This document shows, piece by piece, positions 27,846 through 38,213 of a stretch of 64,000 nt of DNA. The notes under the pieces are model-generated. The model was not told the DNA's origin, searched no databases, and worked only from the letters and a program-made list of their open reading frames with translations. This DNA comes from Holacanthus passer (taxonomy: Eukaryota; Chordata; Actinopteri; Pomacanthidae). The stretch covers positions 124,001-188,000 of the forward strand of contig JAFREQ010000043.1 of the NCBI GenBank assembly GCA_025331565.1, given 5' to 3'. The translations under genes were made by a program, and so were the position numbers. Numbering within the stretch: the stretch's first letter is position 1; every line of letters begins with the position of its first letter.

Positions 27846-28444
27846 AAAAATAAATCCTATTAGACACATTTATTATCAAAGAAATAATCTAATCCAATCA
27901 AACTTGCTATAATTATTCCATTAGTTCTTTGAAAAAAAAGTCCAGTCCCAGCCCAGTTAGGGCATCAGTCGTTCATGGGTATAGTTCCTATCTAATATTA
28001 AGGCAGATTACAAGACCTCAAAGACGCTCTTTTATTGATGTTGTCATGCAACATTAGATGCACTGATGCATGTCAAGGCTTGGACTCAATCAGGCATCTA
28101 CAATTAGAAAACTCATGAACTTTAGCCTTCAAATTAGTGGCACACAAAGGTTAAATGAGATCTAAGCTGTCAGTAACATCAGCAGGCTGAGTGTTAATAG
28201 ATCGACATCGTCCGTTCGGGTATAATAGAGCAGAGAGGAGGAAAACACCACCAGGCCATCATGTGATGTTGACGAGGATGATGATGATGATGTACACGAT
28301 GATGGATCCCTCTATTAATAGACCTGGCAATAAAGTGACCACAGTCACAAAGGAGAACAGCAACACTATGGATGAGAGGCCCCATTATGTCCAAATGAAA
28401 GAGTCAGCCTCTCTGTCAAGAGGGCGCTTTACAAATAAACCTCA

Positions 28445-28800
28445 TTTGACTGAGCATGTCTTTCTCTTTCCCCTTGCCCACCCGCTCTCCCTGCGCTAAC
28501 CCCCCGACTCCTTTCTGCTGAGTGGGTGTTTGGAGGAGTTGTGAAGGTCAGGGCAAAGACTCCGAAGTGAGGAGCGAGCTTGGGGCTTTGACCTCTGATT
28601 GGCCCGTGGCCGCCCGAGCCGCTGTGAGTCACAGAGACGGAGCCGCCGCGCCAACCAAAAAAGGGGGGGCCCGGCATTGCGGAGAAGCAGACGACGAGTA
28701 GGCTGCTGCCCGGCACTGACAAAAGGAGAGTTGTGCAGAGGTGGCGAGGCACAATGGGACGGTTTGAGAGGAGGAGGTGAGGAGAGCTCAATCTCCACCA
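28445..28800. promoter_or_regulatory. GC-rich block with CCAAT and AP-1 motifs, 3.6 kb upstream of junb
   Basis: An island of GC-rich, CpG-bearing sequence in AT-rich surroundings. It includes an AGGTCA half-site (28545-28550), reverse CCAAT ATTGG (28598-28602) and a perfect TGAGTCA (28625-28631). Overlapping long frames on both strands arise from base composition. A distal junb enhancer is a reasonable guess. Confidence 0.3.
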
Positions 28801-29208
28801 TAAGCATCTTATTGTGAAAGCCTGCTTTGTTAAGAGACAGAATCTATAGGGTGAAGAAATTAAGGGGATTTCCCAGTGTGTAGGAATTGGTGATATTGTG
28901 CAAGTGAGGAAGAAAAAGATGTGCTATATTAAAAAAATATACTAAAATATCTTTCACTCACATCATTTACTGTTACCTCCTCATTCTGGGAATAAAGCCA
29001 CAAAATGGTTAAAGTTCATTCTACATGATTTATTATAGGGGTAAGAAAACGTCTCCGTAATGACAACATAATACATTTTTCAGCAGTGGAGGTGTGGGAG
29101 ACTTAAAAATATTTTTCTTATCTCCTCCCTTCATGCAGATGTTCACATTGTGGTCAGAAGAAAATTCTACACTCACGAATACTCCGCCCTGAGTGATATA
29201 CGTGCTTG

Positions 29209-29210
<2 letters not shown>

Positions 29211-29247
<37 letters not shown>
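29211..29247 (+). repeat. (CA)n microsatellite
   Basis: Perfect CA run of 18 units, the longest in the junb upstream region. Confidence 0.9.
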
Positions 29248-29249
<2 letters not shown>

Positions 29250-30646
29250 TGCTTAATCTTACGGTAAACAGCTTCCTTCCACCCTCAGGCCTTGCCTTTC
29301 CCAAACTCACCCAGGAACAAGAGCAGGTAACACTCGGTTGGTTTTGGCGCTCATCCATGTGATCCCGACTGTTAAAACCGAGTCTGTTGCCAAGCAGCTC
29401 GTCCTGCCCTGGAACTCTTTGAAAGTTTGCCCAAAAAAATATGCATAAAAAAAACATCAACACAAAATCCTACGTAGGACTAGAAAAAAAAAAGCAGAAC
29501 TCAGAGGAAGGAATTTCTGTACTTGAGAGCACAGAACAACTCTAAATCTAAACAGACTAAACAGAGATGTGACTAATCAAGATGTGACTAAGATGTCGGC
29601 CACATTTTTTTTTTGTTTTCTCGCAAAAGCTCAGACCTGATAGCTGAAGTGTTCGACTAATCACCACATGTCATTGTTTAGAGCCGAATCCACCCAAAAA
29701 ATCACAGCGCTACTGTTAATAATTGATGGGCTGATTAATAGCGATTGTTGAGGACAAAAACAATATCGCATATTAATCTATAACACATCGTACATCTGTC
29801 TCAGCGTTCACACATTTCTCTCTCCCACTGGTTGGGTAACATGAGTGTTTTTGACTAACATTTGGCAGGATGGCACCGTGCCACCTCACGAGTGTTCCCG
29901 TAAACACTCACCACTCTGGACCCTATACTGTTGCGCTTTGCCAAAATGTCACTGGGACTGTGGTCAACCTCTACCGCAACGCTGAATAAAACTTAAACCC
30001 CGAGCAGAGCAGAGCAGCAGCAGGGCAACAGCAGAGACAGGCAGCTGCACAGAGAATAGAATTTATAAGGGAGGTGGCAAAGTGGAAGCATAACACTGCC
30101 AGGAACTGTTGTTTTCCTCTGTTTATTCATATTCCCATGGATACTGACAAAAAGGCATAGAATTAAAATAGTCGCTGCGAATACCAGAGAATTACCTGAG
30201 ATGAGGCCATTATGATCAGGCATGGAGACCCTTAAAAGTGGTGATTTCACATTTTCCAAGTCACGTCAAGAAGGCGGTAAACAGTTGTGTTCTCATTTCT
30301 GTGACATTTCTAAAAGATGTTGAGTAACTTCTGTCCTAACAGGAGCACTCCCTTTAGGCCTAAACATGATAACAGGGTCTGTCGGAGCAAATATCTTTGT
30401 ATGTGCTTTTTCCAACAAGTACATGTTGTTACAGGGTAGTTGTGACTGTTCACTGCCAAAAGGGAAAACCTGTCGAAAGCTCGATCCAGCCCTTTTCTCC
30501 AGCGCAGGTCTGATACGCACTGACTGATATTCTGCTGATGAGAATGGTGAATGTTAAATAATCAAAGGTGTTTTGAAATATTCAAAGATGATCATATGCT
30601 TGTGTAATTTGGCAGTTTGCCCGATTTCATTTTGTTATCTAGATCC

Positions 30647-30985
30647 GTGATTCCCATCCAGGGGTAAACTTGTGCCCCATGGGATATATGTGGAAAGCTA
30701 ACTCTATATTTTAGCTAAAAAATTGAAAAAACATATTTGTATCAAGCAGGAAAATAAAAATCCCAATAGAATGAAATAGTTTCCTGAAAATAATGGATAA
30801 ATGGTTGAAACATCCAACAATTCACTGACAATTCTGTAGTATGAAAATATAATCGAAGCAATATCCAGTTTTGTATTATTATTAACTAGCATCCAGTTTA
30901 TAATCCATTGACAAGAACGATGGTGTTGATGAAGCGGTCCTTGAACTCATCTGACAGAGCTGTGGGGGAGGTTGGGAACCACTGA
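30647..30985. mobile_element. hAT-like MITE (family 4) copy
   Basis: Left end GTGATTCCCATCCAGGGG, internal ATGGATAAATGGTTGAAACA, right end GGTTGGGAACCACTG. Shares the interior vocabulary of the 52.1 kb copy. Confidence 0.55.
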
Positions 30986-31798
30986 TCCTGACTGATCCTC
31001 TGCCTGTATCTCTATTCCATTATTCAGTTGTATGATATGTACGCTGGCCTTGTCTCCATCTGTAAACAAAACAGTTGTTATTGATGTGTTTCCTGGTATA
31101 AACGGCTGTTGAACATGATCAGAGATTCATCCCTCGGGTGCAGCCGGAGGATTTGGCGCCTGCCGAGGCAAAGCATCCCACCTGACTTGTTCTGTCTGTG
31201 CAGGGATACGGGATCCAGTGGCGGAGGCATTTGTGTTTGTGTGGGCGTTAGAAGACTTACAAACAGGAGACAAAGGTTCCCTTCTCTGCAGCTGGTGCGC
31301 ACTGTGCTCTTAGAGAGCGAACCACAGTTCTTCTACCTGTGGAGCAAAACCAAATGAAAGGCAAGGCATTATAGATCAAAAGGCTAAATTACTGGTGAAT
31401 CTCGCTGCTTGAGATAATTGACTGGGTTTGGCTTGTGTTGGACAAAGTTTCCCACTCATGATCAAAGCAGGGTTACTGCAGGCATCATGCTCAACATCAG
31501 CAGTACCTCACAAACCTGTCAGGATACTCTTACTGGTCAGTGGTGTGTGTCTCTGAAGTGTGTTTTGAGTCGTCAGATGCAATCAGATTTTGATGCAAAT
31601 ATCAATAAGGTGTTTGATATTTTCCAAATTCTCTGTCCTGCTCAGCAGAGACAGATGGATGCTCACTTGTCCTCCCTGCTCAGACAGAAAGTCCCTAACT
31701 TACAGGCTCATGGTTGGGATTTATAACAGGAGCAGGACTGCTGCTGGAATGAGGCCCGGGTGGGAGTGGCTTCCCGGTTCTCCCAGAGAGGAACTGGG

Positions 31799-31834
31799 AC
31801 GTCATGATGCCCATATAAGGCCTCAGGACTTCCT
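31799..31834 (+). promoter_or_regulatory. junb: junb upstream serum response module (CRE-like, CArG, Ets)
   Basis: A perfect CArG box CCATATAAGG lies at 31811-31820, about 0.54 kb upstream of the inferred start site. It is preceded by an ACGTCA CRE-like core at 31799-31804 and followed within about 8 bases by ACTTCCT, the reverse of an Ets core GGAAGT. CArG plus adjacent Ets is the classic SRF/ternary-complex-factor layout of immediate-early genes. Function is inferred from motif arrangement. Confidence 0.65.
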
Positions 31835-32234
31835 CCACAGGATGGATCATAATAAACAGCCTAGTGATCCTGCGTTTTATATACAGACTATAATTAATTT
31901 CAAATGGATCCAGCATCAGGTTGAAGATGATCTGATCCGTATTTGACTAACACTTGATCTATTAAATCCACTTAAACAAATAATGGCGCATTTTTTTTTA
32001 ACAATCTAACAACAGGGATGAATGAATTAAAAGCACTTATTTGCTCCATCAGCGTAATCTCACCTCTTCGCTTAAACAACAACCATTCATTCCGCCTGTA
32101 AACGCGTACAAAGCTGTATAAATAAAACGGGCTCTCGTGTTGCTGACACCGGTCTCCTCCTCGCTGCTCTCTTGCCTACAGGCTTGTTTACAGTCGCCTC
32201 TTCCCGGCATTAGCGTCACACGACGTCGCGCTCT

Positions 32235-32328
32235 GTGGGCGGGGACACCGGGCCGCCCGACCAATCACCGCGCTGCATCGCCTGTAGCTCGCAACACGTA
32301 ACGCCCGTGTGCCGCGCCGTTATAAAAA
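32235..32328 (+). promoter_or_regulatory. junb: junb core promoter: GC box, CCAAT box, TATA box
   Basis: A GC box (GTGGGCGGGG) is at 32235-32244, a CCAAT box (CCAATCA) at 32261-32267 and a canonical TATA box (TATAAAAA) at 32321-32328. Spacing is typical of a strong inducible vertebrate promoter and implies a start site near 32350. Just upstream, GCGTCA at 32214-32219 and the palindrome CGACGTCG at 32221-32228 resemble weak CRE half-sites. The start site is inferred from TATA spacing, not observed. Confidence 0.9.
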
Positions 32329-32349
32329 GGCTCGTTTTCGAAGCAGCTC

Positions 32350-32673
32350 AACACACCTCAACAAGCACCAAGAGCAACATACTAACTCATAGGAACTGAG
32401 AACTTTTCCTTCACAGGACAGCAATCAGGACACTGGAAAAAAGAGTTTATTTTACCTGCTGACACTGACACAGACAGTTTTTGTTGGACCTTGGACTTTC
32501 ACTCTTTCTCTTATTGGAGTGATTTTCATTCCATTTTGATTTTTTTGGGACACTGTTGAGAGAGACAGAGAGAAGACGAGTGCATGCTCTCTGCTGACAT
32601 TGACATTTGTTGATTACCCAGAGACTGTGTTTCTATAAGCAGCTGGTAAGCTTCACTTTTTTCCTACGACTTT
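32350..32673 (+). other. junb: junb 5' UTR (inferred)
   Basis: Sequence from the TATA-predicted start to the main ATG. It holds one upstream ATG at 32584 that opens a 9-codon reading frame closing at 32613, 60 bases before the main start. A GTAAGC donor-like sequence occurs at 32646-32651, but the downstream coding frame is intact without splicing. Boundaries are approximate. Confidence 0.7.
32584..32613 (+). CDS. short upstream ORF in the junb leader
   Basis: A complete 9-codon frame (MLSADIDIC, then TGA) lies entirely inside the inferred leader, 60 bases before the main ATG. It could modulate translation of junb by reinitiation. Whether it is translated is not known, and the peptide sequence itself need not matter. 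Confidence 0.35.
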   Translation: MLSADIDIC

Positions 32674-33663
32674 ATGTCTACAAAGATGGAACAGCCTTTT
32701 TATCATGACGACTCTTTTCTGTCGGCTTACGGCCACTCAGATGCAGCCATGCACGACTACAAACTGCTAAAGCAGAATATGAATTTGAACTTGACAGAGC
32801 CCTATCGCAACCTGAAATCCCAGCTGAGAGCCGAGGCTGACCTCTACCAGGGGGGGCAGCAGGACGTGGGGTCCCTGAAGCTCGCGTCCCCGGAGCTCGA
32901 GAGGCTCATCATCCAAAACAGTAACGGGGTGATCACCACTCCCACCCCGGGTCAGTACTTCTACAACCGGGGCATCACCGATGAGCAGGAGGGCTTCGCA
33001 GAGGGCTTCGTGAAAGCCCTGGACGAGTTGCACAAGATGAACCAGATGCCCCCTCCAAACGTGTCCATCGGAGCCGGTGGTGGAGTTACGACGTGCTCGC
33101 CGGCGGCCTCTAGCGTCTTCGGCTCCGCCCTGCAGCCCGAGCCTCCCATCTACACCACGCTGAACGCCTACTGCCCCAACACGAACCTGTCCTCCGCATC
33201 CAGCTACCCCACGGCCACCATCAGCTACCTGCCGCCGCACCAGCAGAGCCACCCGCAGACGTCCACGCACGGCGCGCACGCCTTCCAGCACACGCTGCCC
33301 GGCTCCGGCCTCCACCCTCAGCGGCTCGTCGCCCTGAAGGAGGAACCCCAGACCGTGCCAGACCTCCTCAGCAGCGACGGCTCGCCTCCCATGTCCCCGA
33401 TCGACCTGGAGACCCAGGAGAGGATCAAGGCGGAGCGCAAGAGGCTGAGGAACAGGCTGGCGGCCACCAAGTGCCGGCGGCGCAAGCTGGAGCGCATCGC
33501 CCGGCTGGAGGAGAAGGTGAAGTGTCTGAAGAGCGACAACCAGGGGCTGTCCAACACGGCGTCGGTGCTCCGGGACCAGGTGGCCCAGCTCAAACAGAAG
33601 GTCCTGACACACGTGAGCAGCGGCTGCCAGCTGATGCTCACGAGCAAGATGGAGGCGTTTTAA
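32674..33663 (+). CDS. junb: JunB, AP-1 family bZIP transcription factor (intronless)
   Basis: Nuclear bZIP factor that dimerises with Fos or Jun partners on TGAGTCA/TGACGTCA sites; an immediate-early gene. The frame is 329 codons in one exon, as in vertebrate JUN genes. It begins MSTKMEQPFYHDD, close to mammalian JUNB (MCTKMEQPFYHDD) and unlike c-Jun. A JNK-docking-like delta segment spans residues 30-50. Residues 68-80 carry LKLASPELERLII with Ser72-Pro73. TDEQEGFA at 102-109 is the conserved transactivation motif. A PPIY motif sits at 157-160. LKEEP at 221-225 is a SUMO-consensus lysine (K222). SP sites lie at 237 and 241. The basic region is about 250-276 with the redox Cys267, and the zipper has perfectly spaced Leu278, 285, 292, 299 and 306. 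It ends CQLMLTSKMEAF. I cannot tell junba from junbb without a tree. The long frame on the opposite strand is a GC-driven shadow. Confidence 0.97.
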   Translation: MSTKMEQPFYHDDSFLSAYGHSDAAMHDYKLLKQNMNLNLTEPYRNLKSQLRAEADLYQGGQQDVGSLKLASPELERLIIQNSNGVITTPTPGQYFYNRGITDEQEGFAEGFVKALDELHKMNQMPPPNVSIGAGGGVTTCSPAASSVFGSALQPEPPIYTTLNAYCPNTNLSSASSYPTATISYLPPHQQSHPQTSTHGAHAFQHTLPGSGLHPQRLVALKEEPQTVPDLLSSDGSPPMSPIDLETQERIKAERKRLRNRLAATKCRRRKLERIARLEEKVKCLKSDNQGLSNTASVLRDQVAQLKQKVLTHVSSGCQLMLTSKMEAF

Positions 33664-34135
33664 ACAGCAGAGACTACTAACAGACTGAAAAAGTAATAAC
33701 ACTGGAGTCATGATGTGCATGCAAGCACTGGGACGCCGGCTCATGTGTTGTCAACACTGACAACAACAACACAGGGCCGAGGGCTATGTGTAGACAACTC
33801 TTAAAGGCTATAGAGGGTGAAGAGACTGATTGAAATGGTACTTCCGGATGCTGGACATCGCTCAAAAGACCATTCAAGCCTTGACACCAGGGCAGCATCC
33901 AGACACTGAGCAGCAGAGCGGGCACAGGCCCACAAGTCTGGTTTACTAATGGTAGAAAATGGGAATGATTATTGTATACTTTGTACTTATTTTGTCATGC
34001 AATGCTGCATTTATTCATTGTGTAAATTATTTTTTTTTGTTTGTCCGGTTGATCCAGACAAACTAATGATGTCCAATGTTTACACTGTCTTTTTTATTTG
34101 TGATGTGTATTTAAGTAAAGTGTCTTAAAATGAAT
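33664..34135 (+). other. junb: junb 3' UTR with AU-rich motifs and poly(A) signal variant
   Basis: From the stop codon at 33661-33663 to an inferred cleavage site shortly after the variant signal AGTAAA at 34114-34119. The last 150 bases are AT-rich and contain ATTTA pentamers (for example 34009-34013, within ATTTATT) and T-runs, as expected for the unstable mRNA of an immediate-early gene. There is no canonical AATAAA here, so the exact end is uncertain. Confidence 0.65.
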
Positions 34136-34374
34136 GAAGTGGTGCGTTTGAGTGTTTGTTTTCGATTTATAAATATATCACACATTAAAAAACACACACA
34201 CATAAATAGCAGGAAAGAGTGGGCAGGATAATAGTTTCCAGATATATTGTAAGCATTAGATATACTGAGGCTCTCAGTGAGGAGCCCTGACACAAGCACA
34301 TTCTGGTTTCAGTGTTTTTACGCACGGAGCGTAACTCGCGTACGCAGGCCTTTCCTCATTACGCACGGGCTTGT

Positions 34375-34427
34375 CCATATAAGGGCATGTTGGTGAATAC
34401 TTCGTCACATGGGAGGATTTCTGGGAA
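34375..34427 (+). promoter_or_regulatory. junb: junb downstream enhancer candidate: CArG, CRE half-site, STAT site
   Basis: A second CArG box with the same core as the upstream one, CCATATAAGG, is at 34375-34384, about 0.25 kb past the inferred poly(A) site. A CRE half-site CGTCA follows at 34403-34407 and a STAT palindrome TTCTGGGAA at 34419-34427. I recall that mouse JunB has an SRE and a CRE in its 3' flank, and JUNB is a known IL-6/STAT3 target, so this looks like the fish counterpart. Activity is inferred. Confidence 0.6.
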
Positions 34428-34751
34428 CCCCCGCCCAGTTAACGCAAACCGGTTTCATCTCAGTGCCTCCTCGTTTTGTATCGATGAAGCCTGCGAGCTT
34501 CACAAGGGTGGCGGAATTTCCTTTTCTGATTGTGCAACTTCACATGAACCTGACTGAGCAAAGTTCACCCTTGTTATCAGGCAGATAGTTAAAAAGTTGG
34601 TCTAACTTGCTTAAAGGCAAACAGGAAGCAGATTTTAAAAAATTTATAACATAAAGCCACGATCACGTTCTTAAATCCACTTGGGTGCCACTCACACGTA
34701 AAAGTCGTGGAGGCATATTTGAGGTACCAGTATGATTGAAAGATTGCACGC

Positions 34752-34778
34752 GCACACACACACACACACACACACACA
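34752..34778 (+). repeat. (CA)n microsatellite
   Basis: CA run of about 13 units between the downstream CArG module and the kappaB/AP-1 pair. Confidence 0.9.
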
Positions 34779-34993
34779 TACAAGAGGGGAAGTGACAGTG
34801 GCTCCAGGAATGGCGGGGGCGTCTCGAGATGCCACGCCGCTTGGCACGGCACTGGGGTGGGAGTGGGCGTCCGGAGCGCGCGGGAGCATCTGTGTGGATG
34901 GATGCATGGATGGAGAAGTGCGCCTTGCCAAGGACGCATCAGAGGCCAAATATGTGCGGCAGCAGGGCCTCAAAAGGATGGGTATAAGAGGGG

Positions 34994-35024
34994 GGAAAGT
35001 CCCGCTTTAAGAAGACGTGAGTCA
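34994..35024 (+). promoter_or_regulatory. kappaB site plus AP-1 site downstream of junb
   Basis: GGAAAGTCCC at 34994-35003 is the exact reverse complement of the classic kappaB site GGGACTTTCC. An AP-1/TRE site TGAGTCA follows at 35018-35024. The pair sits in a GC-rich block 0.9 kb past the junb 3' end and could provide inflammatory induction and AP-1 feedback. Motif-level evidence only. Confidence 0.45.
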
Positions 35025-36718
35025 GTCATTAGGCTATTATCCGGGGGTCAGTGAACGTTTCATGGGCCCCAGATGCACCAAAGAATGATGATAATGATAA
35101 TAAGAGCAGGGGGGAGGTGATGGAAGGGGGGTTAAACTAGAAAATCAGTGGAGGCAAATAAAAAAGTTTGTTAAACAATCTAAATGCCTTTTAAGAGAGG
35201 TTGTGTACAAGCTGGTCTCTAGAAAACAGGAGGGGGATTTCTGTCCGTCTAAAAGCAGACTGTGACGTACAAGTAAACAAGACAGCGGGCCTGGACCGAG
35301 AAAAAAAACTGTCTCTCTCAGTACTCACGAAACCACTTCAAAGCAGACCAGGAGCGCAGGCTGCGGTTTTCGAGCGCACTCTCACCTCAAGCTGTTTTGG
35401 AGAGGAAAGGTTTTGCCCTCTTTTTTTCATCTGACACGTATTTAAAATAGCCCCATTTCCATCAATAACAACTCCCCTATAGTTATTTTTGTGCCATGGA
35501 CGTGGAAACAGAAGAAACAGGCACGCCCACGCAAGTTCTCCTTTCCTGTGACTTTTGATCAAGAAACCTATATTTCAGGGGATGTACGTTTTGTTTTTTT
35601 TAGCTCAGTTTTTTTTGCCTCCAGTGACGGTTTCATTTATTCATGATAAGAATCAATAACAGCATCAGCTTGGATGTGAAGAAGCAGCAGGAGCGGTTTA
35701 TTTCCCATCAAACGCTCATGAATATGCACGAAGTGTCATCGCATTAAAAAACATCTCTCTTGCGCTCGCGAGCTTCACCTACTCAGAGGAATACTTTTGA
35801 AATATCACCGCGTTGATCGAGGCTCCATTTACGCACGCGGCAGGCCTACATGTTATTATAATGCGCGCGCACGCGGTCCAAAAAACAAGCCAAGTGAAGC
35901 CGTGCTGGCTCTCCACACGCCTCGGCCCACAACCCACACCGAGTGTCTGTGGGAACATCTGTGATGCGAACGGTGACGTCTGAAGAGCTCTGGGTGGGTT
36001 TGATTTTTTTCCTCTCTCCACGAGCCCCCTTCCCCTCCCACGGGCCTGGCTCTCGCACTCTTCTGTTATCTGCTCCACGAGCATGAATATTCCTCCCACC
36101 TTGTAGCGGCCATCTGAGGTTCTTACAGAAGTTGGATCACAAGTTGCATCACTAGTTTTTTTAGAAGGCGAACAGAGAGAGATGATTTGGGAAGGGGGTG
36201 TTTTTGTTCATGAGACCTAGTTTGAGGAAAGTTTGCCGCAGTCGTAAAAAACATTTGAACCATTTGAATTTTCTACATTCTGTTGTGAGTATTTAGGCTT
36301 ATTATTATTATTATCATCACAAGTTTGCAAATCCTATAGTGAGGAGGATAGTTCTATTTTAAAGGTGTCTTATATTGTTATTATTGTTGTTGTTGTTGTT
36401 AAACTTGACTTCATTAATAATCTGCCCTATGAATTCAACCCAGTGTCATAGTCATACAACAACTGTTCCCATCAGTAACAGTGATGTATCATGTGTTTGG
36501 CTCTGACATCCTCATCATTGTGGCTGAATCTACAGCAAACAGAGAGCTGGCGTATACACAGTGTTTATTAGAATATGGTCACATTGTAGTATATGTTGGT
36601 GTATTAACACCCCAGCAGAGCAGTGGCCCTGAAAGCAGGTCCAGATTCACACATACTCTTCAGCACAGACCAGTCACTGAATCATAGCGTGGTTTGGAGG
36701 GTTTTGATAGGTGCACAC

Positions 36719-36731
36719 CGCCATCTAGTGG
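36719..36731 (-). promoter_or_regulatory. CTCF core motif between junb and rtbdn
   Basis: CGCCATCTAGTGG on the plus strand is the reverse complement of a full match to the vertebrate CTCF core CCASYAGRKGGCG. It lies between the junb enhancer candidates and the 3' end of the oppositely oriented rtbdn. A boundary or loop-anchor role is inference. Confidence 0.5.
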
Positions 36732-38191
36732 CGTAATGCCGGAACAGCAGCTGAAATCATGAACAGCAAACAAGTGATTTAGCACCAATAATAGCTGTCC
36801 TACTTTCAAAGACTCCCTTTGCTGTGATGATGATCACACACTAACAAACCATTTATCAGCTAGACAAGTTTAAATTTGGTTATTAAATGAAGATGTATGT
36901 GAACAGGGCATATGTTGAGCCCAGATAAAATTCTATTTTATATAATGAATTCCTTAATTCATTCTCACATGAGGGTACCAGGACCTTGATATTGGCCTGC
37001 AGGGCAATTGTTAGGCATTCATTTCAATGTAATCTGGTTTTTGAAATTAATCAAGAATAACTGTGTCACTGTGGTTAGATGAGTTAATTGAAGTAAAAAG
37101 TATTTATTCTGTTGCTTGAGTATTAAACGTTCACATTGGACATTGTGCAGTCTTTATATAAGTGTGAGTATACTCTGCAGAGATGGGATAATGTATTTAA
37201 CCCGCTGACTATTGTCACGCCTAATACAGGGAAGGTGCTTTCACTATTCATTTTTATCACTGCAAACCTGCCTGTCTGCACAGCTTCTAGGATTACAATA
37301 CAGTATGTATATAATTTCAGTAAGGGACTGTGTGAAAGTTAATAGGAAAAGGGGTGTCAGAAAGGGGGAGAGGGTTACGAAGGAAATGAAGGAATGGTAA
37401 TCAGATTTTTGGGGGTGAGCAGGGCTGTGTCTTTTTTTTTCCACCCCAGATTTATGTATTTCTTTATTTTATTTTTTCAAATGTAACAAATAAAGAAGAA
37501 AAAAGGAATTAATACAAAAAGAATGATTTATTATTATAACCATCTTTAAGTCTTTATACTGTCGCTCTTAGTTATTATTCGAGTTTAGATAGTTTAGATG
37601 ATGGACGGAGAGTATTGCAGATTCTTTCCAAGTCAAGGGATGGTTCCAGATACTTATAATGCTGTGCAGTTTGGATTTTTCAAAAAGTAAAACATAAGGT
37701 CCAAACCCCCCATCCTCACCCCAATAACTTTGATACAGTCTCTAAAGTGCTGTGTTGTATTTTCCATATTGTATATTTAGGTTTGTATCAACTCTATTGC
37801 TGCATTGGTCGTCCATAACAATGTTTCCTCTTTGACGTGAGAATAATCCACAGATTGAGGATGTGAACGAAAGCCGACATAGACTCACTGAGAAAGCATT
37901 AGTCACCTCTCACATCTACTATGTGTGTGCATGTAAGAATGAGCGCTTGAGAGGGAGAGAAAGAGAAACACAAAGACTGAAAGTCTTGTGGACTTTGAAG
38001 GTCAGATTGAGGCCTTGCAGGAACAAATGGAAAAGATAACCTCATCTCATCTGTGTAACAGTTTTGGTCGGATGTTGACCTCGTGAAAAGTCTGGAATGA
38101 TGCTGAAACAAAAAGATAATCTCAACTAATTTATGTCACATACAGTGCCCTATCACTGAAGCACTGGCTTACTCACTGTCATCAATTTAAA

Positions 38192-38213
38192 TGTGTGTGT
38201 GTGTGTGTGTGTG
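38192..38213 (+). repeat. (GT)n microsatellite
   Basis: Perfect GT run of 11 units. Confidence 0.88.

Larger units (their letters stand above)
28801..31790. other. intergenic upstream of junb
   Basis: Contains the CA microsatellite at 29.2 kb and the hAT-like MITE at 30.65 kb. Otherwise unique; nothing coding recognised. Confidence 0.55.

Noticed and set aside
28429..28807. Two long minus-strand frames in the GC-rich block
   Set aside because: Composition-driven; Ser/Pro/Arg/Gly-rich in every frame and no homology I can name.
31418..31946. Two overlapping plus-strand frames just upstream of junb
   Set aside because: They sit across the CArG/Ets module, have no domain and no splice logic; regulatory DNA is more likely.
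32767..33744. 325-codon open frame on the strand opposite junb
   Set aside because: A shadow of the GC-rich, stop-poor junb coding strand; Arg/Leu/Gly-rich with no domain of its own.
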